A stretch of DNA of 44,910 nucleotides from an uncultured Lachnospiraceae bacterium (GCA_910579275.1 CAJTTO010000038.1:1-44910); one strand, 5' to 3'; shown: positions 8,356 to 16,660, numbered from the stretch's first letter. Notes: a model not told the origin generated them from the sequence alone. Numbers and translations are program-made.

Positions 8356-8712
8356 TTAGTTTGCGAGACTGCTCTCCAGGTCAAGGTTTAACTGTTCAAG
8401 AATTGTTTCGTACATCTCCGCCCAGTCAGGAAACCCGTTGTTCCTGAACAAAACGATAACATTCTGGATCTGCTGCAGCAATTGTTCCTGCGTTATGGTA
8501 ATCCAATAGTTATCGCTTTGATAAAAATCATTCTCGAGCCATTCATAGCGTTCATATGCTTGTTTGTTCGCATCTATGCCCCATTCATAGACCTCTACTG
8601 GTCCAAAACATCCTTTTGAGATGAGAATGATATTTCCGTCCTGATTTGGCATAAGTTTGGGTTTGTTATAAACCCATTTTTCAATATACACGGTTTTATT
8701 ATTCAAATGCAT
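8356..8712 (-). CDS. Hypothetical protein, 118 aa, coupled to ABC exporter
   Basis: I do not recognise this family. The protein is acidic and soluble, with many aromatic residues (GPVEVYEWG, YERYEWLENDFY) and a helical C-terminus (EQLLQQIQNVIVLF...WAEMYETILEQLNLDLES). It has no signal peptide or membrane segment. Its ATG lies inside the last codons of the exporter gene (10-bp overlap), so it is co-translated and probably works with that transporter. A chaperone, immunity or recognition role for the exported product is possible but not shown. Confidence 0.7.
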   Translation of the reverse strand: MHLNNKTVYIEKWVYNKPKLMPNQDGNIILISKGCFGPVEVYEWGIDANKQAYERYEWLENDFYQSDNYWITITQEQLLQQIQNVIVLFRNNGFPDWAEMYETILEQLNLDLESSLAN

Positions 8713-10421
8713 TCTAAATTCTTTTCCTTTTGATATAATTCGTTAAAATATGCGTTCTTTTCCAACAGCTCAGAAAAAGTTCCACTGCCGACAATACTTC
8801 CCTCCCGAAAGACATAGATTTTGTCAAAATCGCGAATGGAAGTTAGGCGGTGGGCAATTGCAATCACGGCTGCATCTTTTACCTGTGCCAAAACATTCTT
8901 CATAACAATGTGCTCTGTGACATTGTCGAGCGCGGATGTCGCTTCATCCAAAACGACAATCTCTGCATGGTCAAACCATAGTCTAGCCAGTGCAAGCCGC
9001 TGCTTCTCACCGCCAGACAGACAAGCTCCCTTCTCACCGATTCTCGTGTCAAGACCACTGTCCAAAGCTGCAAGCAGTGGCAGCAGTTGTGTATTTTCGA
9101 GACTCGTATAGAGTTCGTCCTCCAGGACTTCCTTCTCAAAAACCAGATTTTCTCTGATTGTACCATCAAATACGGGCGTGTCCTGAGAGAGATAAGACAC
9201 CTTTTCATACAGCGATTCCAGCGAGAACCTTTTTAATGGTTTATCATCAATCAGAATTTCGCCAGACTCATACTTGAGCAAGCCGATTAATATTTTTGCC
9301 AATGTTGATTTTCCAGAACCGGACTCCCCGACAAATGCCACCTTTTGCCCCTTCTGAATTGTCAGACTCACATTGTTTAGTATTTTCTTGTTATTTTCTG
9401 CGATATTTTCATAACTATAAGAAAATGAAACGTTTTCAACACGAATTTCATTAGAGAACGCATCAAAAAGTTCTCCTTCCTGCAGCTGCCTGTCCTCCTT
9501 CAAATCCAGCAGTCCTTCAAACCGTACCCATGCGGCTTTGTCCAATTTGTACTGAATATATATGACATTTAATATGGCAATGGGCGTGTATGCGTTGTCA
9601 ATCAGCGTGATGAGCGCAACGACAGAACCAACGGACAACTGGCGGTTGTTCCACGCATAGACCATAAGCCCGATATCCAGGCAGGCAACCAACAAGGCAA
9701 ATATGGTAAAAAAGGCTTCATGTATCATGGTCATTTTGACTTTTGATGCCACGATGCTTCGCTTGGCACGGGACGCCCTATGAAGCTCGGTTGGAAATTG
9801 ATACTTCATGCGAAAAACAGGCATTTCCATAAAGCCCCGCACGAGGAAATGATTGAGCTGCTCCTCGTTGTTCAATATCTTTTCTTTAATCTGATACAGT
9901 CCCTTCAGCAGTAAATTGGTCACAATAAAAACTACGACATACCCTGCAATCAGGGAATATGTTATCTTGGAGTCGATTTTCCAGATAAAAAATAAGCTGA
10001 ACAAAATCGTTGGAAGTATTTGTCTGACAACGCAGAACCAAAAGTTATAGAGGACTCCTTTCCCTGCATTGGCGCCGTTTTCAATCTGCTGTACCAATTT
10101 CCCTGTGCCGAGCTTTTGGTATTCCGCATAATCCATTCTGCCAATTTTTTGCAATGCCAGCAGTTTAAAATCCAGATAAATCTCATTGGACAGTTTTGCC
10201 GTCGGGTACTCATCCAGATAATTCATTCCATAATTGATAACAAGCACCGCACCGTACAACAGTATTCCAGAAATGGTTATTGTTCGTTCTGTCAGACCGT
10301 CTACAATCCTTTGAAAATAATCCGCCTTATAATTTGCCATAAATGCATTCAACAATCCAATTGCCAGATATACAAGAACCCAAATTTTATTTTTTCTTAC
10401 AATTTCTTTCATATAGCGCAT
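8703..10421 (-). CDS. ABC exporter, fused permease and ATPase
   Basis: This 572-aa half-transporter has a six-helix exporter domain at about residues 12-300 and a nucleotide-binding domain at about 327-560. Walker A is GESGSGKS (365-372), the signature LSGGEKQR (468-475), Walker B IVVLDEA (488-494) and the H-loop H524. It lacks the C39 peptidase domain of bacteriocin exporters of the PCAT type. It should act as a homo- or heterodimer in the membrane; no second half-transporter is adjacent. GGAG lies 7 bases before the ATG. Upstream on the same strand are a micro-ORF and a retropepsin-like protease gene, so a peptide substrate processed by a separate protease is a reasonable guess (inference). 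Confidence 0.9.
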   Translation of the reverse strand: MRYMKEIVRKNKIWVLVYLAIGLLNAFMANYKADYFQRIVDGLTERTITISGILLYGAVLVINYGMNYLDEYPTAKLSNEIYLDFKLLALQKIGRMDYAEYQKLGTGKLVQQIENGANAGKGVLYNFWFCVVRQILPTILFSLFFIWKIDSKITYSLIAGYVVVFIVTNLLLKGLYQIKEKILNNEEQLNHFLVRGFMEMPVFRMKYQFPTELHRASRAKRSIVASKVKMTMIHEAFFTIFALLVACLDIGLMVYAWNNRQLSVGSVVALITLIDNAYTPIAILNVIYIQYKLDKAAWVRFEGLLDLKEDRQLQEGELFDAFSNEIRVENVSFSYSYENIAENNKKILNNVSLTIQKGQKVAFVGESGSGKSTLAKILIGLLKYESGEILIDDKPLKRFSLESLYEKVSYLSQDTPVFDGTIRENLVFEKEVLEDELYTSLENTQLLPLLAALDSGLDTRIGEKGACLSGGEKQRLALARLWFDHAEIVVLDEATSALDNVTEHIVMKNVLAQVKDAAVIAIAHRLTSIRDFDKIYVFREGSIVGSGTFSELLEKNAYFNELYQKEKNLECI

Positions 10422-10512
10422 AACTGTACTCCTTTACTAAATTCAATCATTCTGCCACCTATTTGTGTCTTTGAATCAGTACAGTTGCGACTGTCAGCAA
10501 GTTCAAAATTCC

Positions 10513-10578
10513 TCAGCACAATCTGCTAACAGTTTTAATCAACTGTACTGAGTAGTTATCTCGGATTAATTTCTTCAA
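10513..10578 (-). CDS. Micro-ORF, 21 aa, possible peptide precursor
   Basis: A TTG start at 10578 lies 9 bases after a strong GGAGGTG box (10586-10592). The peptide begins MKKLIRDNYS and ends TVSRLC before a TGA. The same frame stays open after the TGA for 17 more codons (GILNLLTVATVLIQRHK) to a TAG, so a longer 38-residue precursor may have been cut by a Trp-to-stop change. It sits between the aspartic protease gene and the ABC exporter gene. A basic N-terminus and a cysteine or hydrophobic C-terminal part would fit a small processed peptide, but there is no homology evidence. Confidence 0.35.
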   Translation of the reverse strand: MKKLIRDNYSVQLIKTVSRLC

Positions 10579-10630
10579 GTGAATTCACCTCCAATGCTGT
10601 TTGAATCTATATCGTATTCCTTCTTAACCA

Positions 10631-11104
10631 TTAAGACATCGCCTGAAAAACGTCTATACTATCGGCATGATATCCACACTGCTGTTCATATTCCTCAGAG
10701 TGAAAGGCTGTGACAATAATGTCACTTTTGAAGCTATGACTAAAGGTACAACAGCAAATAAAATCATCTCCTAGCAAAGCTTTTGGATTATTATGCAAAA
10801 CTATGTAATAATAAAATCTTTTTAACAATACATTTCCAATCTTCAAATTGTCACAATAACACGGATATCCCATGAAGGTATTTCCTGATGCTGATGTAAA
10901 TTTCTTCGGTTTTAATCTGCCCTCTTGTATATTCTTCAAAAGTACAGAAGTCTGCACATCATCAAATCCTAGCGCACCAGTAGTAATTATAGTATTCGTT
11001 GCCCCTGTATCAAATTTTATAGATACAAAATCTTTTTCATTCTTCTGTATATCCAAAGAGGTTCTATAACTTCTGGTTGTCTTGTTGTATCTAAAATGAA
11101 TCAA
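10631..11104 (-). CDS. Retropepsin-like aspartic protease (clan AA)
   Basis: This 157-aa protein carries the catalytic triad motif FDTGATNTII (D32-T33-G34) and the second hydrophobic psi-loop element ALLGDDF (109-115). This is the single-domain architecture of retropepsin-like proteases, which act as dimers. A flap-like region SASGNTFMGYP lies in between. The start is taken as TTG at 11104, because AGAGGAGG lies 9 bases upstream; a longer ATG frame from 11173 would run deep inside the upstream gene. It overlaps that gene by 14 bp, so the two are coupled. There is no signal peptide, so cleavage should occur in the cytoplasm. The substrate is unknown; a peptide exported by the downstream ABC protein is the natural candidate (inference). 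Confidence 0.75.
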   Translation of the reverse strand: MIHFRYNKTTRSYRTSLDIQKNEKDFVSIKFDTGATNTIITTGALGFDDVQTSVLLKNIQEGRLKPKKFTSASGNTFMGYPCYCDNLKIGNVLLKRFYYYIVLHNNPKALLGDDFICCCTFSHSFKSDIIVTAFHSEEYEQQCGYHADSIDVFQAMS

Positions 11105-11381
11105 TGCTGCAAACCTCCTCTTCAGGAATACCTCTGTACAAACTTGTATCCTGTCTGTTTTTATTAATCTCATTTAACTTTGCATTAAAACGTTTATCTT
11201 TTGCATATGCCAGGACATAGATTACATCATTGTCTAGTGCTTGTCTGTTTCTGACAAACAATGTATCTAGCCCTATATGTGTATCCAGCCATGCCCATAA
11301 ATCTGTTTTGTATGGCTCTTCAAAATAAATAATTCCTTCCTCTTCATATGTTTCTGCCACAGACACCCCTGCCTTTCCCAT
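11091..11381 (-). CDS. Hypothetical protein, 96 aa
   Basis: I do not recognise this family. The protein is soluble, with an acidic aromatic N-terminal half (YEEEGIIYFEEPYKTDLWAWL) and a polar C-terminal half. No clear RBS precedes the ATG at 11381, and in-frame TTG codons at 11393 and 11396 are alternatives. Its end overlaps the aspartic protease start by 14 bp, and the protease RBS lies within its last codons. That links the two functionally, for example as protease substrate, inhibitor or partner. None of these is shown by the sequence. Confidence 0.6.
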   Translation of the reverse strand: MGKAGVSVAETYEEEGIIYFEEPYKTDLWAWLDTHIGLDTLFVRNRQALDNDVIYVLAYAKDKRFNAKLNEINKNRQDTSLYRGIPEEEVCSIDSF

Positions 11382-11431
11382 AATTATATACAACAATATT
11401 TTAATATTCTATCTAATTCCTTGCCAGCACA

Positions 11432-12115
11432 TTACTTCACCGCAACAATCACAGAAAACTTTTGACAGGTATAGACGCATTTGACAAGGTCAAATCCGCT
11501 GTGTATAAGCCACTGTGTCTCCTGTTCTACAGAGCATTCTCTGTCTAATTTTCTGCGTTCCCTCCACAGTGCGATATCCTTGTCTGTCAGGCCGCGGTCT
11601 GACAACTGGTTTTCCCAATAGGCGTCAAACCATCGATTCAGTTCAGGCTGGCCTGCACAGAACTGGTCATAGTTTACGAACACGCCTCCCTGCGGCAGTC
11701 GGTCATATAGTTCTGAAAATAAGTTCTTTTTCTCCTTATCTTCCAAATGATGAATAGACAGTGCTGAAATCACTGCATCAAACGCTGCGTCGGGCAACTT
11801 ATGGCTATAATTACCAACTTCATAAGAAATGGTTTCTATGTGGTCAAAGCGTTTGCGGGCTATGTCCAGCATATCATCAGCGATATCGACAAGGATATAC
11901 TCAGCGCTGGGAAAATGCTGATACCAATAAGAAGTCAGCAATCCCGTTCCCGCCCCCAAATCAATAACCCTGTTTGGTGCGTTTATATTTGACGTGATGA
12001 ACGCTGTTGTTTTCAGGTAAAATTCGTCAAAACAGGGAATAAATTTCCTGCGGTTTACATCGTATTCTCTTGCGATTTTGTTAAATTGTTCTTGTATATC
12101 CACACGCATATCCAT
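11432..12115 (-). CDS. SAM-dependent class I methyltransferase
   Basis: This 227-aa protein has the Rossmann-fold motif I VIDLGAGTG (50-58), the acidic end of strand 2 (YILVDIADDM, D77) and a motif near ALSIHHLEDKEK. These are typical of the UbiE/BioC-like methyltransferases. GAGG lies upstream of the ATG at 12115. It starts 12 bp after the DUF3784-like gene and is followed within about 50 bp by the 96-aa gene, so it may be transcribed with either group. The substrate cannot be inferred from the sequence. Confidence 0.85.
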   Translation of the reverse strand: MDMRVDIQEQFNKIAREYDVNRRKFIPCFDEFYLKTTAFITSNINAPNRVIDLGAGTGLLTSYWYQHFPSAEYILVDIADDMLDIARKRFDHIETISYEVGNYSHKLPDAAFDAVISALSIHHLEDKEKKNLFSELYDRLPQGGVFVNYDQFCAGQPELNRWFDAYWENQLSDRGLTDKDIALWRERRKLDRECSVEQETQWLIHSGFDLVKCVYTCQKFSVIVAVK

Positions 12116-12127
12116 TTGTAATACCTC

Positions 12128-12478
12128 TTATTTTGTATTCCTCTTTCTGTACTTCTTTTCGATGACGAGCACATAAACCATCATGGCAGCAATGCTTTCG
12201 ATCATGACCCCCACTATGGAGAGCATTGCCCATGCGGAATTTTGCCCTGCAAGCAGCGGAAAGCCTAAGACCATCAGCACAACGCCAAATGTGCCAAACA
12301 GCTTCGACATCGCATGGTTATACTTTTTAATATCCGTAACTTCAAACATCTCCGCGTTTACCCAAAATCCCATTGGTCTTGGTTTCTTTGAAAACCATGC
12401 ATAAACAGCCCAGCAAAGAAATGCCACCCCAATCATACAGACTACTATAAAACCCAATATCCGCCCCTCCATGTTCAC
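12128..12478 (-). CDS. DUF3784-like membrane protein
   Basis: This 116-aa protein has three hydrophobic segments (about residues 7-29, 60-78 and 82-104). The sequence between the first two (KKPRPMGFWVNAEMFEVTDIKKYNHAM) resembles DUF3784 small membrane proteins of Firmicutes. Function is unknown. Its start overlaps the stop of the nucleoside phosphorylase gene by four bases (ATGA), so it is co-translated with it. Confidence 0.65.
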   Translation of the reverse strand: MNMEGRILGFIVVCMIGVAFLCWAVYAWFSKKPRPMGFWVNAEMFEVTDIKKYNHAMSKLFGTFGVVLMVLGFPLLAGQNSAWAMLSIVGVMIESIAAMMVYVLVIEKKYRKRNTK

Positions 12479-13242
12479 ACCTCCATAAAATGAGAAATTA
12501 TCACGTCTGTTATTTTGTCAATGGACGCGCCCAGATTGCTTTCGCCCCAGCCTAATTCCCAGCGGTTCTCATCAAACACATCTGAAATCACATAGATTGC
12601 TGACGCTGCGCATTTTCTATAGTTTGCGATGGTAAATAGCCCTACGCCTTCCATCTCCACGCATAAAGCGCCTTTTTCCCTGTAGTCTATAATCTGCCCC
12701 CATGTCTCGTGGTATCCCGCGTCGGTGGTCCAGTGTTTTCCCCTTCGAAATGAAATGGCATTTTGGGTGAGAAGCCTGTCAAGACCGTCTGTCAGCGCTT
12801 TCGTGGCGTCGATGATCTCCTCATCAAATCCATACAGTCTTGCAACCGCTGTGTCATTGTATGCACCGTCTGTCAGCACGATATCTCCCGGCTTCAAATC
12901 GGTCTGCAAACCGCCCGCAAAACCTATGTGAATCAATTCCTCAACGCCGCCCGCAATCAAATCCTCCGCCTGCGTTGCAATTGCGGGCGAACACATATGC
13001 CCTTTGATAAATCCGACTTCTTCATTTTCATAAAATACGTAGAGTTCTCCGCCCAACGGATATCTATATTCCCCGCAATTTCTGGAAAGCATAGTATCAT
13101 AAAAGCTGTCTGCCAGCAGAAATACTCTTTTGGGGATATGGATAGTATCCATATCATAGCCAGCATTTTCCAGCTCCAGACGGACTATTTGGGCAGGGTC
13201 TGTCAGTACGTCATTCTTGTTTATAGTGTTATTTTTATTCAT
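12475..13242 (-). CDS. Nucleoside phosphorylase (PNP/UDP family)
   Basis: This 255-aa protein has the family glycine-rich segment ELIHIGFAGGLQTDLKPGDIV and the nucleoside/ribose-binding motif ALCVEMEGVGLFTIANYR. These define the PNP/uridine phosphorylase superfamily, which cleaves a nucleoside with phosphate to give a base and ribose 1-phosphate. A conserved Asp after YVISD follows the motif, as in purine-type members. The exact nucleoside is not decidable by eye. It is the first gene of a coupled group with the DUF3784-like and methyltransferase genes. Confidence 0.85.
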   Translation of the reverse strand: MNKNNTINKNDVLTDPAQIVRLELENAGYDMDTIHIPKRVFLLADSFYDTMLSRNCGEYRYPLGGELYVFYENEEVGFIKGHMCSPAIATQAEDLIAGGVEELIHIGFAGGLQTDLKPGDIVLTDGAYNDTAVARLYGFDEEIIDATKALTDGLDRLLTQNAISFRRGKHWTTDAGYHETWGQIIDYREKGALCVEMEGVGLFTIANYRKCAASAIYVISDVFDENRWELGWGESNLGASIDKITDVIISHFMEV

Positions 13243-13440
13243 ATGTATCTTCTTTCTTAAGTGAACGATTGTCCGGCTCTCAGTTCTAATATATAAAAAA
13301 TTCGACTAGAACACAACCTGTTTTCATGAATTTACCTTGTCATTTGTATAGAAATCCTTTATTTTTTAATTTGAGGCGGTTGGATGCCGACGGAAAAATT
13401 GAGTTGCATCCCTTATTTTCCTACAGTTCCTAAATAAAAA

Positions 13441-13477
13441 TAGTGCACCATCCGATTCCTAACCGGATGGTGCACTA
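13441..13477 (-). terminator. Strong Rho-independent terminator of the fructan operon
   Basis: A perfect 14-bp stem TAGTGCACCATCCG / CGGATGGTGCACTA encloses a 9-base loop and, on the minus strand, is followed by TTTTTATTT. It lies 20 bp after the GH32-like lipoprotein gene and probably ends the sucrose/fructan operon. Confidence 0.85.
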
Positions 13478-13497
13478 TACAAAACGAATTCTTCAAA

Positions 13498-14991
13498 TCA
13501 ATTTGAATACTGCTCCAACGCGGAAAACGTCACGCTGTTGTTCCTGGCAAACAGCTTAACCGGCTTTCCGCTCACGCCGTACAGCCTGACTGTCAATACC
13601 GCCATGCCGTCAATATAAAACACGCCCACAGACCCCTCCTGTATGTACGTAAAAGAATAGTCTTTTCCTGGCTCAAGGTGAATCTCTGTCTCCGCAATCG
13701 GCGTGATTCCTTCATTAAATGAGAGCTGAAGGATGTTGTCATCCGGACAGATTGAGATCAGCTTGTATTTGTCAGCCTCGCCATTGTAGTCAAAGCAGAG
13801 CCCAAAGGAGCCGCTTCCCGAATATGTAAAGTTTCCTTTGAGCAGGAACCTTTCATAACAGGTGCACACATCGGCGTACTGATACGCATCCCCCGCCTCG
13901 ACAGACATCTGCGTGTCGCCAGACAGCAGCTTGCGCTTGTTCTGAAACTGCTGCATAACCGTGTCTGCCGGAGCCAGCGCCAGGTCCCCGTTTTCTTTCT
14001 GGATGATCTTTTGTACGACCAGATTCCCCGCCCATGCCGAAACACTCCGTGTGGAGGCAGGAGATTCTGACCTTCTTGCCCAGCCCGCCATATACGCGCT
14101 TTCGCCATCCTCCACATGCTTTGCCGCGTAAAACAGCTTTCCATCCAGGCGCTTTGCCTCGGAATAAGGTCCAAACTGTTCATCGGCGGAAGCGTACCAG
14201 AGCGTATCATCCTGCGCCGAATATGTCAGATACCACTTATCACCTATTTTGAATGTATCGCTGCATTCCAGATTCCAGAAATCCCCTACAGTGTTGGTGA
14301 AAATAATGCCGTCATACTGTGTTTCCTGCAGGTCCGCGCTGACCGTATACTTCAAAATCCTTGCCACATTGTCCTTCGACGCTGTTATTGTCAGGGATAT
14401 CGTGTCTGTATCCGGATCATAATAGGCCTGCGGGTCCCTGAAATCGTTTTTTTGCCCCAGTTCGTCAGGCGGCGTGATCTCCCATCCCGAAATCTTATGA
14501 AACGCTGTCAGATCATCGCCCTCGGCAACCATTATCTTTTCTTTGTATTCCACGTCTGCCGAGTCTGCATGACCGGTATAAAAGAAATAATACTTTCCTC
14601 CTGCCTTCACGACAGACCCCGTACCGATCCAGGCATCCTGCCCGGTGTCGGAAGCTTCGAGCACGACCTCGTCCTGTTCCGTGTAGGTCACAAAATCCTT
14701 TGTAGTCGTAAGATATATGGAATGGTTATAGGAGTCGCCGCCTTCTTTCAGATAGTAAATATAATACACCCCGTCCTCGTAATACGGCATTGCATCTCCG
14801 ACATACGGCTGAATCGGCCCATCCTTGGCAGGCAGAAAAAATGTGCGGTACTCATACGCCTCCTCCTGACTCCCCGGTGTTGTCAGTTCGGAAAAGTCCT
14901 TATCCTTCACACCGGACTGCCCGCAGCTGCAGAGCAGAAAACTCATAGACAGGCATAGAATACTATATAATCTTTTCCGTATTCTTTTCAT
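13498..14991 (-). CDS. GH32-like lipoprotein (putative extracellular fructan hydrolase)
   Basis: This 497-aa protein starts with a lipoprotein signal ending in LLCSC, with the probable lipid-bearing C23. The five-blade propeller part (about 50-330) shows GH32/GH43-type motifs: GDAMPYYEDGVYYIYYL with an Asp in the nucleophile region, NDFRDPQAYYD (RDP motif) and WNLECSD (the EC acid/base motif). These match the three GH32 catalytic positions. A C-terminal beta-sandwich follows (about 350-490). The canonical WMNDPNG is not kept, so the substrate may differ from sucrose. It probably trims fructans at the cell surface for the ABC importer. Its ATG overlaps the stop of an upstream 30-aa ORF. Confidence 0.75.
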   Translation of the reverse strand: MKRIRKRLYSILCLSMSFLLCSCGQSGVKDKDFSELTTPGSQEEAYEYRTFFLPAKDGPIQPYVGDAMPYYEDGVYYIYYLKEGGDSYNHSIYLTTTKDFVTYTEQDEVVLEASDTGQDAWIGTGSVVKAGGKYYFFYTGHADSADVEYKEKIMVAEGDDLTAFHKISGWEITPPDELGQKNDFRDPQAYYDPDTDTISLTITASKDNVARILKYTVSADLQETQYDGIIFTNTVGDFWNLECSDTFKIGDKWYLTYSAQDDTLWYASADEQFGPYSEAKRLDGKLFYAAKHVEDGESAYMAGWARRSESPASTRSVSAWAGNLVVQKIIQKENGDLALAPADTVMQQFQNKRKLLSGDTQMSVEAGDAYQYADVCTCYERFLLKGNFTYSGSGSFGLCFDYNGEADKYKLISICPDDNILQLSFNEGITPIAETEIHLEPGKDYSFTYIQEGSVGVFYIDGMAVLTVRLYGVSGKPVKLFARNNSVTFSALEQYSN

Positions 14992-15080
14992 AGACTCATC
15001 AACGCCTCCACCTCCTCCTCCGATGGCATCACACGCAGCGCCACCACGTCAAACTGTTTTTCCATAGTCCCATTCTCCAT
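14988..15080 (-). CDS. Small ORF, 30 aa, coupled to the GH32-like lipoprotein
   Basis: The ATG at 15080 follows GGAGGG by 6 bases. The peptide begins MENGTMEKQF and ends EVEALMSL. Its TGA overlaps the lipoprotein ATG (ATGA), and no separate good RBS serves that gene other than the GGAGGAGG inside this ORF. It may be a small protein or a device for translational coupling. It is acidic and has no membrane segment. Confidence 0.5.
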   Translation of the reverse strand: MENGTMEKQFDVVALRVMPSEEEVEALMSL

Positions 15081-15172
15081 TCCATACCCTCCATCTGATG
15101 TTTGCTGCTCCTTAATCGCGCCAGCCGCATCCGCAATGCGGCATGTTTCCTTACGCGGCTGTGCGCATCATA

Positions 15173-16660
15173 TCAATCAGCCAGCTCATACCTGGTAATA
15201 TCCATCCGCACAGCACCGTCCGCCGAGAAGGAAATGCCGTCTGCCTCCTGTTCTGTATAAATGGTCGCAGTCATCACCTGTTCGCCGTCGTTGACAAAGA
15301 TCTCCGCACTGAAACGGTCTAAGATTATCCTGAGTTTCAGCGCGCCGTTTTTACTGTTGACAAGGCTTCTGCGCTGGTGTATGATCGCCCTCCTCGAACC
15401 GGAAAACTTTCTGTCGATCTTGAGAATCGAATTTCTGGTATGAAAGCTGAGTGTTGTATGGTATTTATCATTCTGCGCAAAATTCAGTATAAACTCATGA
15501 TAGACTTCCTGCCCGTCCTCCGGCCTGATTGCAAGCTCCATGTCCACCCTCCGGCCGCGGATGCCCTCCAGATGAATCTGCTCGGAAACCAGCACATTCT
15601 GGTAATCCACCCGGTTGCGCCGCAGCTGGTCGAGTTCCCGTATTGGAGTCTGGTACAGCCTTCCGTCCCTGACATGCAGCTCCCTCGGAAGGCTCATCTG
15701 CCCAAACCATGACACATTCTGCGAACGGAAATTGCAGGTGTCCCAGTTCTGCATCCAGCCGATCATAATACGGCGCCCGTCCGGCGCAAGCACTGTCTGG
15801 GGTGCATAGAAGTCAATGCCATAATCAACCGACTGATTATACCGTTCGGTGAAGGTATCTGTCTTTTCGTCATAATCACCGATCAGGCAGAGCGTCCCAT
15901 TGCCGTTATGATACTCAAATCCCTCGGGAAGCATATCCTGCGGGCTGACAAGCAGTACCGCGCTGCCATCGAGCAGAAAGAAATCCGGGCATTCCCACAT
16001 GAGCCCAAAGCGGTTGTTGTTGGCCGCAAACACCTTCTCATATTTCCATGAAAAACAGTCCGGGCTGGAAAACAGCAGGATCTGTCCGCTCCCGTCCGCA
16101 GGCCTGTTTCCGACAATGCAGCGGTACGTTCCATCGGATTTGCGCCACAATTTCGGATCGCGGAAATCCTGTCTGCTGAATCCCTCCGGCAGATCCTTCG
16201 CATCAATCACAGGATTGTTCTCATATTTCTCATAATCCACGCCGTCCCCCACTGCGATGCACTGATTCTGCCAGTCAACGACCGCTTTATTTTTCTGCCG
16301 CTCCTGGACGACGCCGGTATACATCAACAGCTGCCTGCCGTCAGGCAGTGTCATTGCATTTCCTGAGAAACATCCGTCCCTGTCATACGACTCGTCCGGT
16401 GCAAGCGCCGCCGGAAGGTAGTCCCAATGCAGCAGGTCATCGCTCACCGCATGCCCCCAATGCATGGAATCCCAGTGGGAATCATAGGGATAATACTGAT
16501 AAAACATATGGTATCTTCCCTTGTAATAAGAAAAACCATTCGGGTCATTCATCCACCCGGTACGCACAGACAAATGCAATGACGGTCTGTGGTCGGCAGG
16601 TATCATTTTTTCCGAAGCTTCCTCGTACTTGCGCGCTTCGCGCAATGTCTGACTGTTCAT
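15173..16660 (-). CDS. Sucrose-6-phosphate hydrolase / beta-fructosidase (GH32)
   Basis: This 495-aa protein has no signal peptide, so it is cytoplasmic. The GH32 motifs are complete: WMNDPNG (36-42, nucleophile D39), a later FRDPKLW (RDP, transition-state stabiliser) and MWECPDFF (EC, acid/base Glu). A beta-sandwich domain covers the last 150 residues. It should split sucrose, sucrose 6-phosphate or short fructo-oligosaccharides to fructose plus glucose or glucose 6-phosphate. Because the operon encodes an ABC importer and not a PTS, the unphosphorylated sugar is the likelier substrate (inference). It lies after a partial terminator, so its level may depend on readthrough or on its own promoter. 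Confidence 0.9.
   Translation of the reverse strand: MNSQTLREARKYEEASEKMIPADHRPSLHLSVRTGWMNDPNGFSYYKGRYHMFYQYYPYDSHWDSMHWGHAVSDDLLHWDYLPAALAPDESYDRDGCFSGNAMTLPDGRQLLMYTGVVQERQKNKAVVDWQNQCIAVGDGVDYEKYENNPVIDAKDLPEGFSRQDFRDPKLWRKSDGTYRCIVGNRPADGSGQILLFSSPDCFSWKYEKVFAANNNRFGLMWECPDFFLLDGSAVLLVSPQDMLPEGFEYHNGNGTLCLIGDYDEKTDTFTERYNQSVDYGIDFYAPQTVLAPDGRRIMIGWMQNWDTCNFRSQNVSWFGQMSLPRELHVRDGRLYQTPIRELDQLRRNRVDYQNVLVSEQIHLEGIRGRRVDMELAIRPEDGQEVYHEFILNFAQNDKYHTTLSFHTRNSILKIDRKFSGSRRAIIHQRRSLVNSKNGALKLRIILDRFSAEIFVNDGEQVMTATIYTEQEADGISFSADGAVRMDITRYELAD

Noticed and set aside
10513..10515. TGA in the micro-ORF as a selenocysteine codon
   Set aside because: No convincing SECIS-like hairpin directly after the TGA was seen and no selenium genes are in the window. 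A mutation or true stop is simpler.
13360..13410. Possible riboswitch-like hairpin upstream of the nucleoside phosphorylase
   Set aside because: Only about seven pairs around a 22-base loop, and no conserved riboswitch core was recognised.
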